A stretch of DNA of 57,410 bases from Pyrinomonadaceae bacterium (GCA_030840675.1 JAVEEA010000094.1:1-57410), one strand, 5' to 3'; shown: positions 36,731 through 45,939, counted from the first letter of the stretch. A program made the numbers and translations. The notes: generated from the letters alone by a model not told the origin.

Positions 36731-38796
36731 ACCTCGAAACTATCAAAGTACTGCTCATCGAAGATGACGAGGACGATTTCATTCTCACCCGCGAGTTGCT
36801 TGCTGAGGTGAAGGGCGCCAGGTATGCGCTCGATTGGGTCTCCTCCTACGAAGAAGGTTTGAAAGTCGCGGGACGGCTGGAACATCACGTCTGTCTGGTG
36901 GACTACCGCCTGGGCGAGCGCAGCGGCGTGGAACTAATTCGCGAGGCGCGTGAAGCCCGATTGAACACGCCGATGATCCTGCTCACCGGACAGGGGAATC
37001 ATGATGTGGACGTGGAAGCGATAGCCGCCGGGGCAACGGACTATCTCGTCAAAGATGAGACCCCCGCAGTACGCCTGGACCGGACAATCAGATATGCGGT
37101 CGAACTCAATAGCGAGCGCTGTCGTGCGGAACATGAACTCGCTGAGCGCAAGTTGGTCGAAGCTGAACTCGAACACGCACGCGACGCGGCACTGGAATCA
37201 GTGCGGCTCAAGTCAGAATTTCTCGCCACTATGAGTCATGAAATTCGGACGCCAATGAATGGTGTCATCGGGATGACCGACCTGTTGCTTGATACTGACC
37301 TCAACACCGCGCAACGGAAAATGGCCCAGACCGTAAAAGTTTGCGGCGACTCGTTACTCGGGATCATTAACGACATCCTGGATTTTTCGAAGATTGAAGC
37401 GGGCAAGCTGGCCCTGAAGATCTGCGACCTTGAGCCGCGCTCGCTGCTCGAGTCGGTCGTCGAGTTACTCAGTGAGCAGGCCCATCGCAAGGGTATTGAA
37501 GTCTCGTCGGTGGTCCACAAAAATGTGGCCGCCGAATTGTGCGGCGACGCCGGCCGGCTGCGACAAGTGCTGACGAATCTTATCGGCAATGCCATCAAGT
37601 TTACCGAGGCAGGAAAAGTTTCCATTGAGGTTACTCAGGAACTTAACAGCGACGCCGATCCTGTGCTGACCTTCACCATTAAGGATACGGGTATCGGACT
37701 CCCTATGGAGGTTCGCTCTCGATTGTTCCAGCCTTTCACGCAAGCAGACGGATCGCCCACTCGCAAATACGGCGGCACCGGCCTCGGTCTCGCTATTTCA
37801 AAGCAGCTCGTGGAAATGATGGGAGGCGAGATCGGCTTTGCGAGTGAGTTGGGTGAGGGCTCCACCTTCTGGTTTACGGCGCGCATGCAGCTCAGACTCC
37901 CCGCTGCACACACTGCAACTCTCACTCAGTCCCGGCAGCCAGTCATGAGCAACACGCCGGTCGAGGCGCAAGCGAAATCAAGTGTTCGCATTCTGCTGGT
38001 TGAAGACTACGTCATTAATCAGACAGTGGCGTTAGGTCAACTCGAGCGGCTGGGTTATCGCGCTGATGTGGTCGACGATGGCTTCGCGGCGCTGAAGGCC
38101 TGGGAGACTATTCCGTATGACGTCGTGTTGATGGACTGCCAAATGCCGGTGCTTGACGGCTATGAAGCGAGCGTAGAAATCCGCAAGCGCGAAGCGCGCG
38201 GAACCAACGGCAAACGCACGCCCATCATCGCCATGACCGCGAACGCCATGATAGGCGATCGGGAAAAGTGTCTCGCCGCGGGCATGGATGATTACATCAC
38301 CAAACCCGTGCAGGCCGTCGATCTAAAAAGGATCATGGAACAGTGGTCACCTGCAGGGGCAGCTACGCCGTCGCGGAAGCGCGAAGCTAACGTCGTCTTG
38401 CCCGTACCGCAAACATCATCGCCGCCGGTGGATAGAGAACGTCTGCTCGACGCCGTCGGTAAAGAGGGCCGGCTTCCGGCAGCTTTCGTGGAGTTTTATC
38501 GTAAGCAAATGTCCGGAGAGTTACACGACCTGAGGAATGCGCTCCACCTGGAGTCAACTGCCGACGTAATTCGGATCGCGCACGGGTGTGCCGGCATGAA
38601 CGCTAATTGCGGCATGCTCGCCGTGGTCGCGCCACTGCGCGAACTGGAGCGCATGGCGCACGAGGGGAATTTGGCTGACGCCGCACCGATAGCTAACCAG
38701 GTCAACGTCGGGTTTACGCACATCGATTTGTTTCTCAACACGATGCTGGAGACTGAAGCCGAGTTAGTGACCAATAACGTCGAACGGGGATATTAA
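36721..38796 (+). CDS. Hybrid histidine kinase (REC-HisKA-HATPase-REC-Hpt)
   Basis: The 691-residue soluble protein has receiver 1 with D61 ([11 protein letters not shown]), HisKA with H173 ([11 protein letters not shown]), an HATPase, receiver 2 with D472 ([10 protein letters not shown]) and an Hpt with H621 in AHGCAG. It has no sensory domain, so its input is phosphate arriving at receiver 1, probably from the kinases upstream. Its second half is a paralogue of the end of the 1506-residue kinase at 7385, including the NANCGM segment after the Hpt His. ATG at 36727 is an alternative start. Confidence 0.92.
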   Translation: MAMNLETIKVLLIEDDEDDFILTRELLAEVKGARYALDWVSSYEEGLKVAGRLEHHVCLVDYRLGERSGVELIREAREARLNTPMILLTGQGNHDVDVEAIAAGATDYLVKDETPAVRLDRTIRYAVELNSERCRAEHELAERKLVEAELEHARDAALESVRLKSEFLATMSHEIRTPMNGVIGMTDLLLDTDLNTAQRKMAQTVKVCGDSLLGIINDILDFSKIEAGKLALKICDLEPRSLLESVVELLSEQAHRKGIEVSSVVHKNVAAELCGDAGRLRQVLTNLIGNAIKFTEAGKVSIEVTQELNSDADPVLTFTIKDTGIGLPMEVRSRLFQPFTQADGSPTRKYGGTGLGLAISKQLVEMMGGEIGFASELGEGSTFWFTARMQLRLPAAHTATLTQSRQPVMSNTPVEAQAKSSVRILLVEDYVINQTVALGQLERLGYRADVVDDGFAALKAWETIPYDVVLMDCQMPVLDGYEASVEIRKREARGTNGKRTPIIAMTANAMIGDREKCLAAGMDDYITKPVQAVDLKRIMEQWSPAGAATPSRKREANVVLPVPQTSSPPVDRERLLDAVGKEGRLPAAFVEFYRKQMSGELHDLRNALHLESTADVIRIAHGCAGMNANCGMLAVVAPLRELERMAHEGNLADAAPIANQVNVGFTHIDLFLNTMLETEAELVTNNVERGY

Positions 38797-38797
38797 G

Positions 38798-39637
38798 ATG
38801 AAAACAATCGTCATCGTCGAGGACCATCCGGTACTCATAAGCATTTACCGAAACAAGTTTTTGGCGGCGGGGTTTCAGGTGGAAATCGCCAGTGACGGGG
38901 AAAGCGGACTCGAACTGATTAATCGGATCAGGCCTGACCTAATCATGCTGGACTTGGCGATGCCCAAAATAAATGGGATTGAAGTGTTGAAACGAGTGCG
39001 CGCCAATCCGCTGTTTCAGAGTACGCCAGTGGTGGTTTTTTCCGATTCAGCCTGGACGCAGCAAGCCTGGCGGGAAGGCGCCACCCTGGTCCTTTCGAAG
39101 TCCGGACACAGTCCCAGTGAGGTAGTGGAGTTTGGGTTAGGTGCACTGCAGGCAGCTGAGGGGCGGCCGCTCGAGGCGTCGCTCGCAACCAACCTGGCCT
39201 TCCTTGCTGGCGGTTCGGTTTCGTCCCCAGGCGCGCCGGAAAATCACCTACCGCAAGGACACGTACTGCTGGTGGAGGATCACAATGAAGTGCGGACGAC
39301 GATCTCCGCCGCGCTCGAGCTGGCAGGGTTTGAAGTGACGGGCGTTGCCAGCCACGCCACTGCGTTGGACCAGACAGCCGTCCGGGAATTCGAGGCGTAC
39401 TTACTTAATCGCATTTGTCCCGATGGACTGGGACTAGCGCTGAGCCGGCAACTGCGCCAACGATATCCGTTCACACCGATTGTCTTGTACAGCACCCTGG
39501 CGCTCCCCATTACCGCGGAACAACGTCTGACCGCCGGGGCGACCGCATACCTGACAGAGGCCGGCGATATCCTGAAACCAGGCGGAATCCTGGTGCAATT
39601 AATTGCCGAGGCGAAAACGGCGCTTAGCTATGCTTAA
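38798..39637 (+). CDS. Double-receiver protein (second receiver lacks phospho-Asp)
   Basis: The 279-residue product has receiver 1 (2-120), which is complete (IVEDHP, D52 in MLDLAMPK, Lys in LSKSG). Receiver 2 (about 152-275) keeps the LLVEDH acidic pair, but the acceptor position is N204 (YLLNRICPDG) and the conserved Lys is not evident, so it is probably not phosphorylated. It has no output domain. It lies 1 base after the hybrid kinase and overlaps the next gene by 8 bases, which suggests an adapter between that kinase and the c-di-GMP enzyme. Confidence 0.85.
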   Translation: MKTIVIVEDHPVLISIYRNKFLAAGFQVEIASDGESGLELINRIRPDLIMLDLAMPKINGIEVLKRVRANPLFQSTPVVVFSDSAWTQQAWREGATLVLSKSGHSPSEVVEFGLGALQAAEGRPLEASLATNLAFLAGGSVSSPGAPENHLPQGHVLLVEDHNEVRTTISAALELAGFEVTGVASHATALDQTAVREFEAYLLNRICPDGLGLALSRQLRQRYPFTPIVLYSTLALPITAEQRLTAGATAYLTEAGDILKPGGILVQLIAEAKTALSYA

Positions 39638-41468
39638 CCTCCAAACCGCTACCCAACTTCCCGGCGCCCTGATCAAGTCTGTGCAAAGAGTCGCAGTGAA
39701 CCAACCACGGGAGAAACTCGACATCCTGATCATCGACGATGACGAGCAAGTCCGTCATCTGTTGTTCGCTGTCTTCAAGGACCGGTATGCCTGCCGCGAG
39801 GCAGGTTCCGCCGAAGCGGCGTTGCTGCTGCTGGGCCGCCAGAGTTTTGATCTGGTTATCAGCGACGTAAACATGGGCGGCATGAGCGGGCTCGAACTCC
39901 TGCCCCACGTGCACACACTTTCACCGGACAGCATCGTCCTGATGATTAGCGGACAAAACAACATCGAGACTGCCATCGAGGCGCAACGCGCCGGCGCCTT
40001 TGACTACATTCTGAAGCCGCTCGACATTCCGCACGTGGAAGCGGCCGTGGCCCGCGCGCTGAAGCAGGCGCTGCTGTTGCAGGAGCGACGCCATTACAAA
40101 GATCAACTCGAAAAACTGTTGAGCGAACGCACCGCGGAAGTAAACCGCCTGGCTAACTACGACACCTTAACCGGTCTGCCGAACCGCACCCTCTTCGAGG
40201 ACCGACTCGAGCAGGCAGTGGCCGTGGCCCAGCGCGCCGGTGAACTGTTGGCGGTGCTTTTCATCTCGCTCGATCAGTTTCAAAAAGTGAACGACACCCT
40301 GGGCCATCCCTGCGGCGACCAGCTGTTGCGACAACTGGCGACCCGCCTGCGAGATTGTGTCACCGAAGGCGATACCGCGGCGCGCTTTGCCGGCGATGAA
40401 TTTGCCGTGCTGCTGACGCACGTCAAGGGAGCCAAGGACGTGGTCGAAACGATTGGGGCCGTGCGGCTGGCACTGGAGTCGCCGTTCGATCTCGAGGGCC
40501 AAAAAATTTTCGCCACTGCTCGCGTCGGCGTGAGTCTCTTCCCGGACGACGGCCAGGAAAGTCGCGGGCTACTGAAGAACGCGGTGAGCGCACTTTACCG
40601 CGCGAAAAACTCGGAAAGCGATCACTACTGCTTTTACACCGAAGATATGAACGCCAAAGTGTCGAAGCAATTTGCGCTCGAAACCAGTTTGCGCGACGCC
40701 CTCGACAACCACGAATTCGTGCTGCATTACCAACCGCAGCTGGCGGTCGACTCTTTGAAAATAATTGGCGTCGAGGCGCTGGTGCGCTGGCAACATCCGC
40801 AACTCGGACTGGTCCCTCCCGTGGAATTTATTCAGTTGGCTGAAGAAAGCGGACTCATCCTGCGACTCGGCGAATGGGTCTTGCGCACGGCTTGCCGGCA
40901 GAACCGCCTTTGGCAGGACCAGGGGTTTCCGGCGATCCGCATGGCCGTCAACGTTTCGGCGCGCCAGTTTCAACAGCGAGATCTCGCCGAAACTGTCTTC
41001 GGAATTCTCGCTGAAACCGAGCTTGCTCCCCAATGTCTGGACTTGGAGTTGACCGAGAGTTCCATCATGAGTAACGCGCCGGGCGCGATTGATGTGTTCA
41101 CCCGGCTAAAGGCGCGCGGCATCACGATCTCAATTGACGACTTCGGCACAGGCTTCTCTTCGTTGTCATACCTGAAGCGCCTGCCGCTCGACACGTTGAA
41201 GATCGATCAGTCGTTCGTGCGCGACGTTACTACCGACCCGGACGATGCCGCTTTGGTGATGGCCATTGTCACCCTGGCCCACAACCTGCGGCTGCGGGTA
41301 GTCGCCGAAGGCGTGGAGAACGAGGAGCAGTTGCGCTTCCTGCAATTGCTCAGGTGTGACGAAGTACAAGGTTACCTTTTCAGCCGGCCGTTGCCGGCCG
41401 CGGAGATGGGAGCGCTGCTCGCCTTAACCCCCGGAGAATTGTTGACGCGCGCGGCGAGCGCAGGTTGA
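39630..41468 (+). CDS. Response regulator with GGDEF and EAL domains
   Basis: The 612-residue product has a receiver (about 30-150, D79 in ISDVNMGG), a coiled coil (150-170), a GGDEF-type domain (about 175-335) and an EAL domain (about 350-605). The cyclase signature reads A254-G-D-E-F258, a variant that can be active, and no RxxD inhibitory site is seen. The EAL side has E382-A-L384, NVSARQF, LELTES, DDFGTGFSS and AEGVEN, so c-di-GMP hydrolysis to pGpG is expected. ATG 39630 overlaps the previous stop; a TTG at 39603 was rejected. Confidence 0.9.
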   Translation: MLNLQTATQLPGALIKSVQRVAVNQPREKLDILIIDDDEQVRHLLFAVFKDRYACREAGSAEAALLLLGRQSFDLVISDVNMGGMSGLELLPHVHTLSPDSIVLMISGQNNIETAIEAQRAGAFDYILKPLDIPHVEAAVARALKQALLLQERRHYKDQLEKLLSERTAEVNRLANYDTLTGLPNRTLFEDRLEQAVAVAQRAGELLAVLFISLDQFQKVNDTLGHPCGDQLLRQLATRLRDCVTEGDTAARFAGDEFAVLLTHVKGAKDVVETIGAVRLALESPFDLEGQKIFATARVGVSLFPDDGQESRGLLKNAVSALYRAKNSESDHYCFYTEDMNAKVSKQFALETSLRDALDNHEFVLHYQPQLAVDSLKIIGVEALVRWQHPQLGLVPPVEFIQLAEESGLILRLGEWVLRTACRQNRLWQDQGFPAIRMAVNVSARQFQQRDLAETVFGILAETELAPQCLDLELTESSIMSNAPGAIDVFTRLKARGITISIDDFGTGFSSLSYLKRLPLDTLKIDQSFVRDVTTDPDDAALVMAIVTLAHNLRLRVVAEGVENEEQLRFLQLLRCDEVQGYLFSRPLPAAEMGALLALTPGELLTRAASAG

Positions 41469-41558
41469 AAAAAGAAGCGACCCCTCCGCCTGGCGCAGGT
41501 GGCTCTGACAAACCCCTGCCCACGCTTCGTGGCCGGGTATTCATAAGGAATAAATGAA

Positions 41559-42968
41559 ATGCATGCATTAGTAATAGACGACGATCCGCAGATGCGAAAA
41601 TTTGTCTGCAACGTACTGCGCGAAGAAGGTTGGGAACTGACCGAAGCCGCGTCCGCCGAGCAGGCGTTTGAGTTGATTGATGAACACGACTGGTCGGTGG
41701 TGTTCTGCGATGTGGTGATGGGCGGGGCTGACGGTTTCAGCGTGCTCAAGCGCTTCAAGGAAATGCAGCCCGCGGCCAAGGTGGTGCTGATGACTGGCGA
41801 CGGCAACGCGTCCGGGGCGGTCTCCGCGACTTCCTTTGGCGCTTACGATTACCTGCTCAAGCCGTTTGGTCCGGAGGAACTACAGTCGCTCTCGCGTGCG
41901 CTGCGCGACCAGTTGGCGAGCCGTCCCACGCGCCGTTCGCGCGCGTCGCTGGGCGCCGTCGGCTACCAGGCCGACATCGGACTGCTGGGTCGCAGCGAAG
42001 TTTTTATCAACGTCATGAAACAGGTAGGCCGCGTCGCCACCACCAACCTGCCGGTGTTGTTGACGGGTGAATCAGGCACCGGGAAAGAGGTGGTGGCCTC
42101 GTCGCTCCACAATCACAGCAGTCGCGCCGCGCAGCCTTTTGTCGCCGTTAACTGCGGCGCAATCTCTTCCGAGTTAATCGAGTCGGAATTGTTTGGACAC
42201 GTTAAAGGTTCGTTTACCGGCGCCGAACGCGATCGCCGCGGACTCTGGGAAGAGGCCGACAATGGCACCGTCTTTCTCGACGAAATAACAGAGACCACGC
42301 CCGCTTTTCAGGTGAAACTTTTGCGCGCCCTGCAGCAGGGAGAGATCCGGCGCGTCGGATCAAATCACACGCAGCGCGTGGACGTGCGCGTGATTGCCGC
42401 GAGCAATCGCAACGTCGAAGAGGAAGTGGAAGCCGGCCGGTTTCGCAAAGACTTGTTCTATCGTCTGAACGCCGTCTCGATCCGTTTGCCGCCGCTGCGT
42501 GACCGCCCGGAAGATATTTTGTTGTTGGCGAAAAGTTTTGCCGAGCGCGTTTATTCGCTGAGCCCGGAAGTGAAGTTTTCCGTGGCCGCGCTGGAGATGC
42601 TGGAAAAGTATTCCTGGCCGGGGAACATACGTGAACTGGAAAACGCGGTGGTGCGAGCGACGGCCATCTGCGACGGTACCATCCGCGCGACTGACCTGCC
42701 GGAACGCGTGCAGCAATACTGCAAACTACTCGCGGAGAATCACACCGCTCAAGCAAGCGTAGGGACGGCGCCCCCGCGGGTTGAAGACTGGACCACACTC
42801 TCGGTGGTTGAAGGTCGCTACGTGGAAAAAGTTTTGGGGTACACGGGCGGGAACAAGCAGGCCGCCGCGCGGCTTCTGGAGGTGGACCGCAAGACGCTCG
42901 ACCGCATGATCAAGCGCCACAAGATCATCGTCTCCCGCGGCGCCAGCCACGCCGCTCAGGTTGCTTGA
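41559..42968 (+). CDS. NtrC-family sigma54-dependent response regulator
   Basis: The 469-residue product has a receiver (1-118, D51 in FCDVVMGGADG), an AAA+ domain with Walker A GESGTGKE (from G170), a sigma54-contact loop GSFTGA (217-222, usual form GAFTGA), Walker B TVFLDEI and an Arg finger region, then a Fis-type helix-turn-helix (about 425-460, NKQAAARLLEVDRKTLDRM). It activates transcription by remodelling sigma54 holoenzyme. AAGGA lies before the ATG. It ends the plus-strand cluster and is the obvious candidate to act at the five sigma54-like motifs found upstream. Confidence 0.93.
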   Translation: MHALVIDDDPQMRKFVCNVLREEGWELTEAASAEQAFELIDEHDWSVVFCDVVMGGADGFSVLKRFKEMQPAAKVVLMTGDGNASGAVSATSFGAYDYLLKPFGPEELQSLSRALRDQLASRPTRRSRASLGAVGYQADIGLLGRSEVFINVMKQVGRVATTNLPVLLTGESGTGKEVVASSLHNHSSRAAQPFVAVNCGAISSELIESELFGHVKGSFTGAERDRRGLWEEADNGTVFLDEITETTPAFQVKLLRALQQGEIRRVGSNHTQRVDVRVIAASNRNVEEEVEAGRFRKDLFYRLNAVSIRLPPLRDRPEDILLLAKSFAERVYSLSPEVKFSVAALEMLEKYSWPGNIRELENAVVRATAICDGTIRATDLPERVQQYCKLLAENHTAQASVGTAPPRVEDWTTLSVVEGRYVEKVLGYTGGNKQAAARLLEVDRKTLDRMIKRHKIIVSRGASHAAQVA

Positions 42969-42999
42969 GTAGGGCAACGCGACTCCCAAGACGCGCAAT

Positions 43000-43050
43000 A
43001 AAGTAGCCAGCGGCAAGTGCCCTTGCGGAGCGCTAGCAGCTGGCTACTTT
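43000..43050. terminator. Bidirectional hairpin terminator
   Basis: AAAGTAGCCAGC (43000-43011) pairs perfectly with 43039-43050, with an inner GCAAG/CTTGC stem at 43013-43026. It lies between convergent genes: TTTGTCTTACTTT follows on the plus strand and TTTATTG on the minus strand. It ends the signalling cluster on one side and the hypothetical gene on the other. Confidence 0.7.
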
Positions 43051-43064
43051 GTCTTACTTTCGGC

Positions 43065-43090
43065 GCTCCTTAAGAACGCTCCTTAAGAAC
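43065..43090. repeat. Tandem 13-bp duplication
   Basis: GCTCCTTAAGAAC occurs twice without a gap (43065-43077 and 43078-43090), just after the stop of the minus-strand gene. It looks like replication slippage. No function is suggested. Confidence 0.8.
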
Positions 43091-43092
43091 TG

Positions 43093-43785
43093 TTAGGGCA
43101 CAGCCGTTCCAGGCGCCGGTGTGGTCGTTGTATCTTCTGCCGTACGCTTGCGCGCTGACCGCGCGATGTGGCGGGCACTGGTCCAGCCCGCTAAGCGCGC
43201 CGGATCATCCTCGAAGGTATTGCCTACAATTGCCTCCAACTGCCGCACGGCTGATAAGGCGCCCTCGAGTGTATCGTCGATTGCCGCCGTAGCCATTACC
43301 TGGTGCCCTCTGCCCGACTGTTGACTGCTTAGCGCAGTGCGAAATTCTGCGATGTGCTCCTCCAGCTCAGCGAGAAAGTCCGCCGGCATCGCAAAGCGCC
43401 GGAAGTCGCCGCTCAGGGGAGTGGCATCGGCCAGAAATGCTTCGGCGACGCCGAGGAGTTCCTGGTCAGTCGCGTTGCGCGGAATACGAAACTTGCTGTC
43501 CAGACCCGGCATCGTGGGCGCCATCGAACGCGCCGTCCGGCGCAGGCGCTCCAATCCGTCGCGGAGGGCGGCACGGGCCACGGCCTTGGTTGCTGTTCCC
43601 TGTTGGGCACTGGTGCTGCCGGAAACTTGCTTCGCCACGTTGTTTCCTAACTGCGTTGCCGCCGCGCTTACCTGGGCAAACAACTCCGCGCCTAACGATG
43701 CGGGTGGAAACGAAGCAGCCTGTTCCGCGCCAAAGTCGCGCACCCGAATTAGCATTTCGTAGGTCCGTAAGCCTCTGTCGTCCAT
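43093..43785 (-). CDS. Conserved-looking hypothetical helical protein
   Basis: The product has 230 residues, starting at MDDRGLRTYEML behind a strong GGAAGGAG. The frame extends to 43821, but that start lacks support. The sequence is Ala-rich and helical, without a signal peptide or membrane segment, and it ends in a Thr/Pro-rich tail (TTTTPAPGTAVP). I recognise no domain. It faces the signalling cluster tail to tail across a terminator, and an unusual 21-bp minisatellite lies upstream of it. Confidence 0.7.
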   Translation of the reverse strand: MDDRGLRTYEMLIRVRDFGAEQAASFPPASLGAELFAQVSAAATQLGNNVAKQVSGSTSAQQGTATKAVARAALRDGLERLRRTARSMAPTMPGLDSKFRIPRNATDQELLGVAEAFLADATPLSGDFRRFAMPADFLAELEEHIAEFRTALSSQQSGRGHQVMATAAIDDTLEGALSAVRQLEAIVGNTFEDDPARLAGWTSARHIARSARKRTAEDTTTTPAPGTAVP

Positions 43786-44595
43786 AACAACTCCTTCCGG
43801 TAAGAAAGGGAACAGCATCATTGAGGCGTTCCCCGGTTATGAGAAAAGCGAGTGGTCCGGAATACCGGAACTCGCGCTGGAATGCTTTCCGAATGGGCGC
43901 CGCGAATCCACCCGCCCTGCCTCTGCTCGTTTACCGCGAAATTCGTGGAACTGCATTTTTGCTGCGCTAAAATGAGATCGCGCCTGCTAAAACCCGGTCA
44001 ACGCGTGCTGAAACGGGCTCAACGAGTGCTAAAACCCGGTCAATGAGTGCTAAAACCCGGTCGACGAGTGCTAAAACCCGCTCAACGAGTGCTAAAACCG
44101 GCTCACCCGCTGCTCAAACCCGCTCAGCGGCTGCTAAAACCGGTTCACCGGCTGCTGAAACCCGATCTGCGGCTGCGAAAGCTCACTCGCACGTTGCTGA
44201 CGGGCGATCACGCGCGGCTGAAGCCCGATCGCATATTGCTAACGGGCGGCCGCGCGCTGCTCCCAGCGACCTCACGCTGCTGCTACCAGGTTGTCGCTTG
44301 CTGCAAGGAAGCCGCCGGCTTGCTGCTGGCTCGAGCGAACATTGCGGCACGTATTTTCAGATTTGAAATTTTGGCTGAGTTTGCGAGTATGCGAGGAAGC
44401 AGGCTCGTGAGTTCAGCCGCAGTCAGTACGCCGGAAAAAATATTTCACTCTACAAAAAAAGTCAATAAAAATTTAGCGCAGCTTCCCCGCGGGTAGGGTC
44501 CTAATTTGGGATAAGATACTTCACTAACCAGAACGTGAGAACAGAACCGATCTGTGTTAAGAAAATTGCGTCGTTGCTCATAGGCGAAGGAGGAG
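43786..44595. other. Intergenic region dominated by a minisatellite
   Basis: These 810 bases lie upstream of the hypothetical gene and downstream of the toxin-antitoxin operon. They hold the 21-bp repeat array (43985-44278) and an AT-richer flank from about 44340. Frames open through the array arise because its period is a multiple of three, and none has a good start or a known product. Confidence 0.6.
43985..44278. repeat. 21-bp minisatellite, about 14 decaying units
   Basis: Units start at 43985 and recur every 21 bases, the first reading TGCTAAAACCCGGTCAACGC followed by G. Units 1-5 are almost identical, units 6-9 are recognisable and units 10-14 are increasingly divergent, so the array decays from left to right. 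Two plus-strand frames read it as 7-residue periods (KPGQRVL and SAKTRST types). A TGA at 44044 in one unit breaks the first of these. Confidence 0.85.
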
Positions 44596-44751
44596 TCAGG
44601 CAGCTTTTCGCTTCTTGGCGGCCTTCTTTTTCTCATACTCTGCCTGTCGCTTGTCTATTTCACTTTTAGGAACTGCAATCAAAGCCTTTGCTAGCTTCTC
44701 AAAGGGTTGGTATTCCTCTGAGGGGGGTTTTGTTGGTTTGGTTCTTGCCAT
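44596..44751 (-). CDS. Small basic antitoxin-like protein
   Basis: This 51-residue protein begins MARTKPTKPPSEEY and ends in a Lys/Ala-rich tail. The core FEKLAKALIAVPKSEIDKRQ is like the short helical proteins often encoded next to PIN-domain toxins. It starts 5 bases after the stop of the PIN toxin and is the third gene of the operon. It may wrap the toxin as a second antitoxin, or be the remains of a second toxin-antitoxin pair. Confidence 0.65.
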   Translation of the reverse strand: MARTKPTKPPSEEYQPFEKLAKALIAVPKSEIDKRQAEYEKKKAAKKRKAA

Positions 44752-44756
44752 AGCTT

Positions 44757-45251
44757 CTAACGCCTTTTCTTGACCTTGATTCCTTTACGCCTCATTGGTT
44801 CTGTCTTCCAGAGATTAACCGTGCCGCTATCCGTGATTCTGGCAATGAAGGGGAAACGACTCTCATCAAGCATCTTTAAGATTTTTGGCAGTGCCGCGAT
44901 GATGATATTGCCGCTCGCTTCGTCGGTATATTCCTTTGCTACTACCACAAACACCCGCGCTCTGGCTGAGAGTAGCGCGTCAAGCTCAAGATGGCGACGG
45001 CCAATCATTGCGTCGCGAGTTAATACGATCCACTTCTTTTCACCCACCGCTTGCAGCCACACAGCATCAGGGGTGTTGTGTCGAAATCTCACATGATGCG
45101 ACTCGACCGTAAGGCCAGCTCCGCGAAGTTTTTCAAGTATCAGTTTGCCGCCGAAAGCGCGGTCAAGGAAAAACGTTGTTCGCTTAAGCTGCCTTTGGTA
45201 ATGCGCGCTCGTATTCAATTGCTTGCGCGATTTCCGAGGCTTCGCACGCAT
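44757..45251 (-). CDS. VapC45-like PIN-domain toxin
   Basis: The product has up to 164 residues. The PIN-like fold begins at about residue 25 (TTFFLDRAFGG), with acidic residues expected in the Mg-dependent RNase site: D30, D62 (TPDAVWL), D80 (VLTRDAMI) and E89. PIN toxins cleave RNA to stop growth. The start at 45251 overlaps the antitoxin end by 68 bases; a TTG at 45218 would shorten the overlap and keep the domain. The basic N- and C-terminal tails are extra to the fold. The family call rests on the motif pattern and on the DUF433-type antitoxin beside it. Confidence 0.75.
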   Translation of the reverse strand: MRAKPRKSRKQLNTSAHYQRQLKRTTFFLDRAFGGKLILEKLRGAGLTVESHHVRFRHNTPDAVWLQAVGEKKWIVLTRDAMIGRRHLELDALLSARARVFVVVAKEYTDEASGNIIIAALPKILKMLDESRFPFIARITDSGTVNLWKTEPMRRKGIKVKKRR

Positions 45252-45927
45252 AATCTTTTGCTAGTTCGGCCACACTCTCGCCGGCGTTGTTCCGATCCGC
45301 TATAACCGCCGTTGGTACGCCCACGCCTACCAGGATCGCCTTGCCGAACGAAATGCGAGGATCAATCAAAACTAGCTTCGGTTCTTCCTTCACTTGTTGA
45401 GGATGACGGGTTAAGTAGGGATAAAGAGCAATCGCCGAACCCGTTGGATCGCGTTCTATTCGTTTCAGATAGGCGGTGATCCATTCGCGTATCTCAAGCT
45501 GGCCTTTTTTCGAAACGTTTTCAAGTTCGCCAGCAATGTCAACAATCAAATCGAGCCCTGCTTGTTGAAACCAAAACTCAGCTAGCGGGTGCTTGGACTT
45601 GTACTTTTCGCGCAAGTGCTCAATAGCACTCCGAACGTTCGGCAGGGGAATCTTATGCTTGAAGCGAATTGCATCAAGCACGTGTGCTTCCACCAGATTT
45701 ACAAAAGAGAGAAGCGGTAGGTTCTCATCTGGCAAAGTAATCAATGGCTGAAATTCGCGTTGGCCGTACCGCTCGGTCGGATACCTTCGACCTCGTATCC
45801 AGCTTTTCAGCGTGTCCGGTGGAATCTTTAGCAAGTGAGCAGACTCCCATATTCCATAAGTAGGTATGTCTCGCGGATCGCGGCCCTGATAAATGTCGAA
45901 CATGGCTGTCTTTGCTTTTCTTGCCAT
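45184..45927 (-). CDS. VapB45-like antitoxin (HTH plus DUF433)
   Basis: The 247-residue product starts at MARKAKTAMF behind AGGAGG; the longer frame to 45969 is rejected. A MerR-like helix-turn-helix lies at about 24-47 (YGIWESAHLLKIPPDTLKSWIRG). A helical middle follows, and the C-terminal 60 residues match DUF433 (RISFGKAILVGVGVPTAVIADR, then a second helix-turn-helix-like part). This two-part layout is that of VapB45 (Rv2018 type), which represses its own operon and neutralises VapC45. A palindrome lies just before the ribosome binding site. Confidence 0.75.
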   Translation of the reverse strand: MARKAKTAMFDIYQGRDPRDIPTYGIWESAHLLKIPPDTLKSWIRGRRYPTERYGQREFQPLITLPDENLPLLSFVNLVEAHVLDAIRFKHKIPLPNVRSAIEHLREKYKSKHPLAEFWFQQAGLDLIVDIAGELENVSKKGQLEIREWITAYLKRIERDPTGSAIALYPYLTRHPQQVKEEPKLVLIDPRISFGKAILVGVGVPTAVIADRNNAGESVAELAKDYACEASEIAQAIEYERALPKAA

Positions 45928-45939
45928 CAGATCGCCTCC

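Noticed and set aside
44043..44496. Two overlapping open frames (44043-44366 and 44047-44496) through the minisatellite, one encoding Ser/Ala/Lys/Thr heptads, the other Leu-Lys-Pro heptads
   Set aside because: The 21-base period makes several frames open at once. Neither has a good ribosome binding site, and both lose periodicity as the array decays. Treated as repeat DNA.
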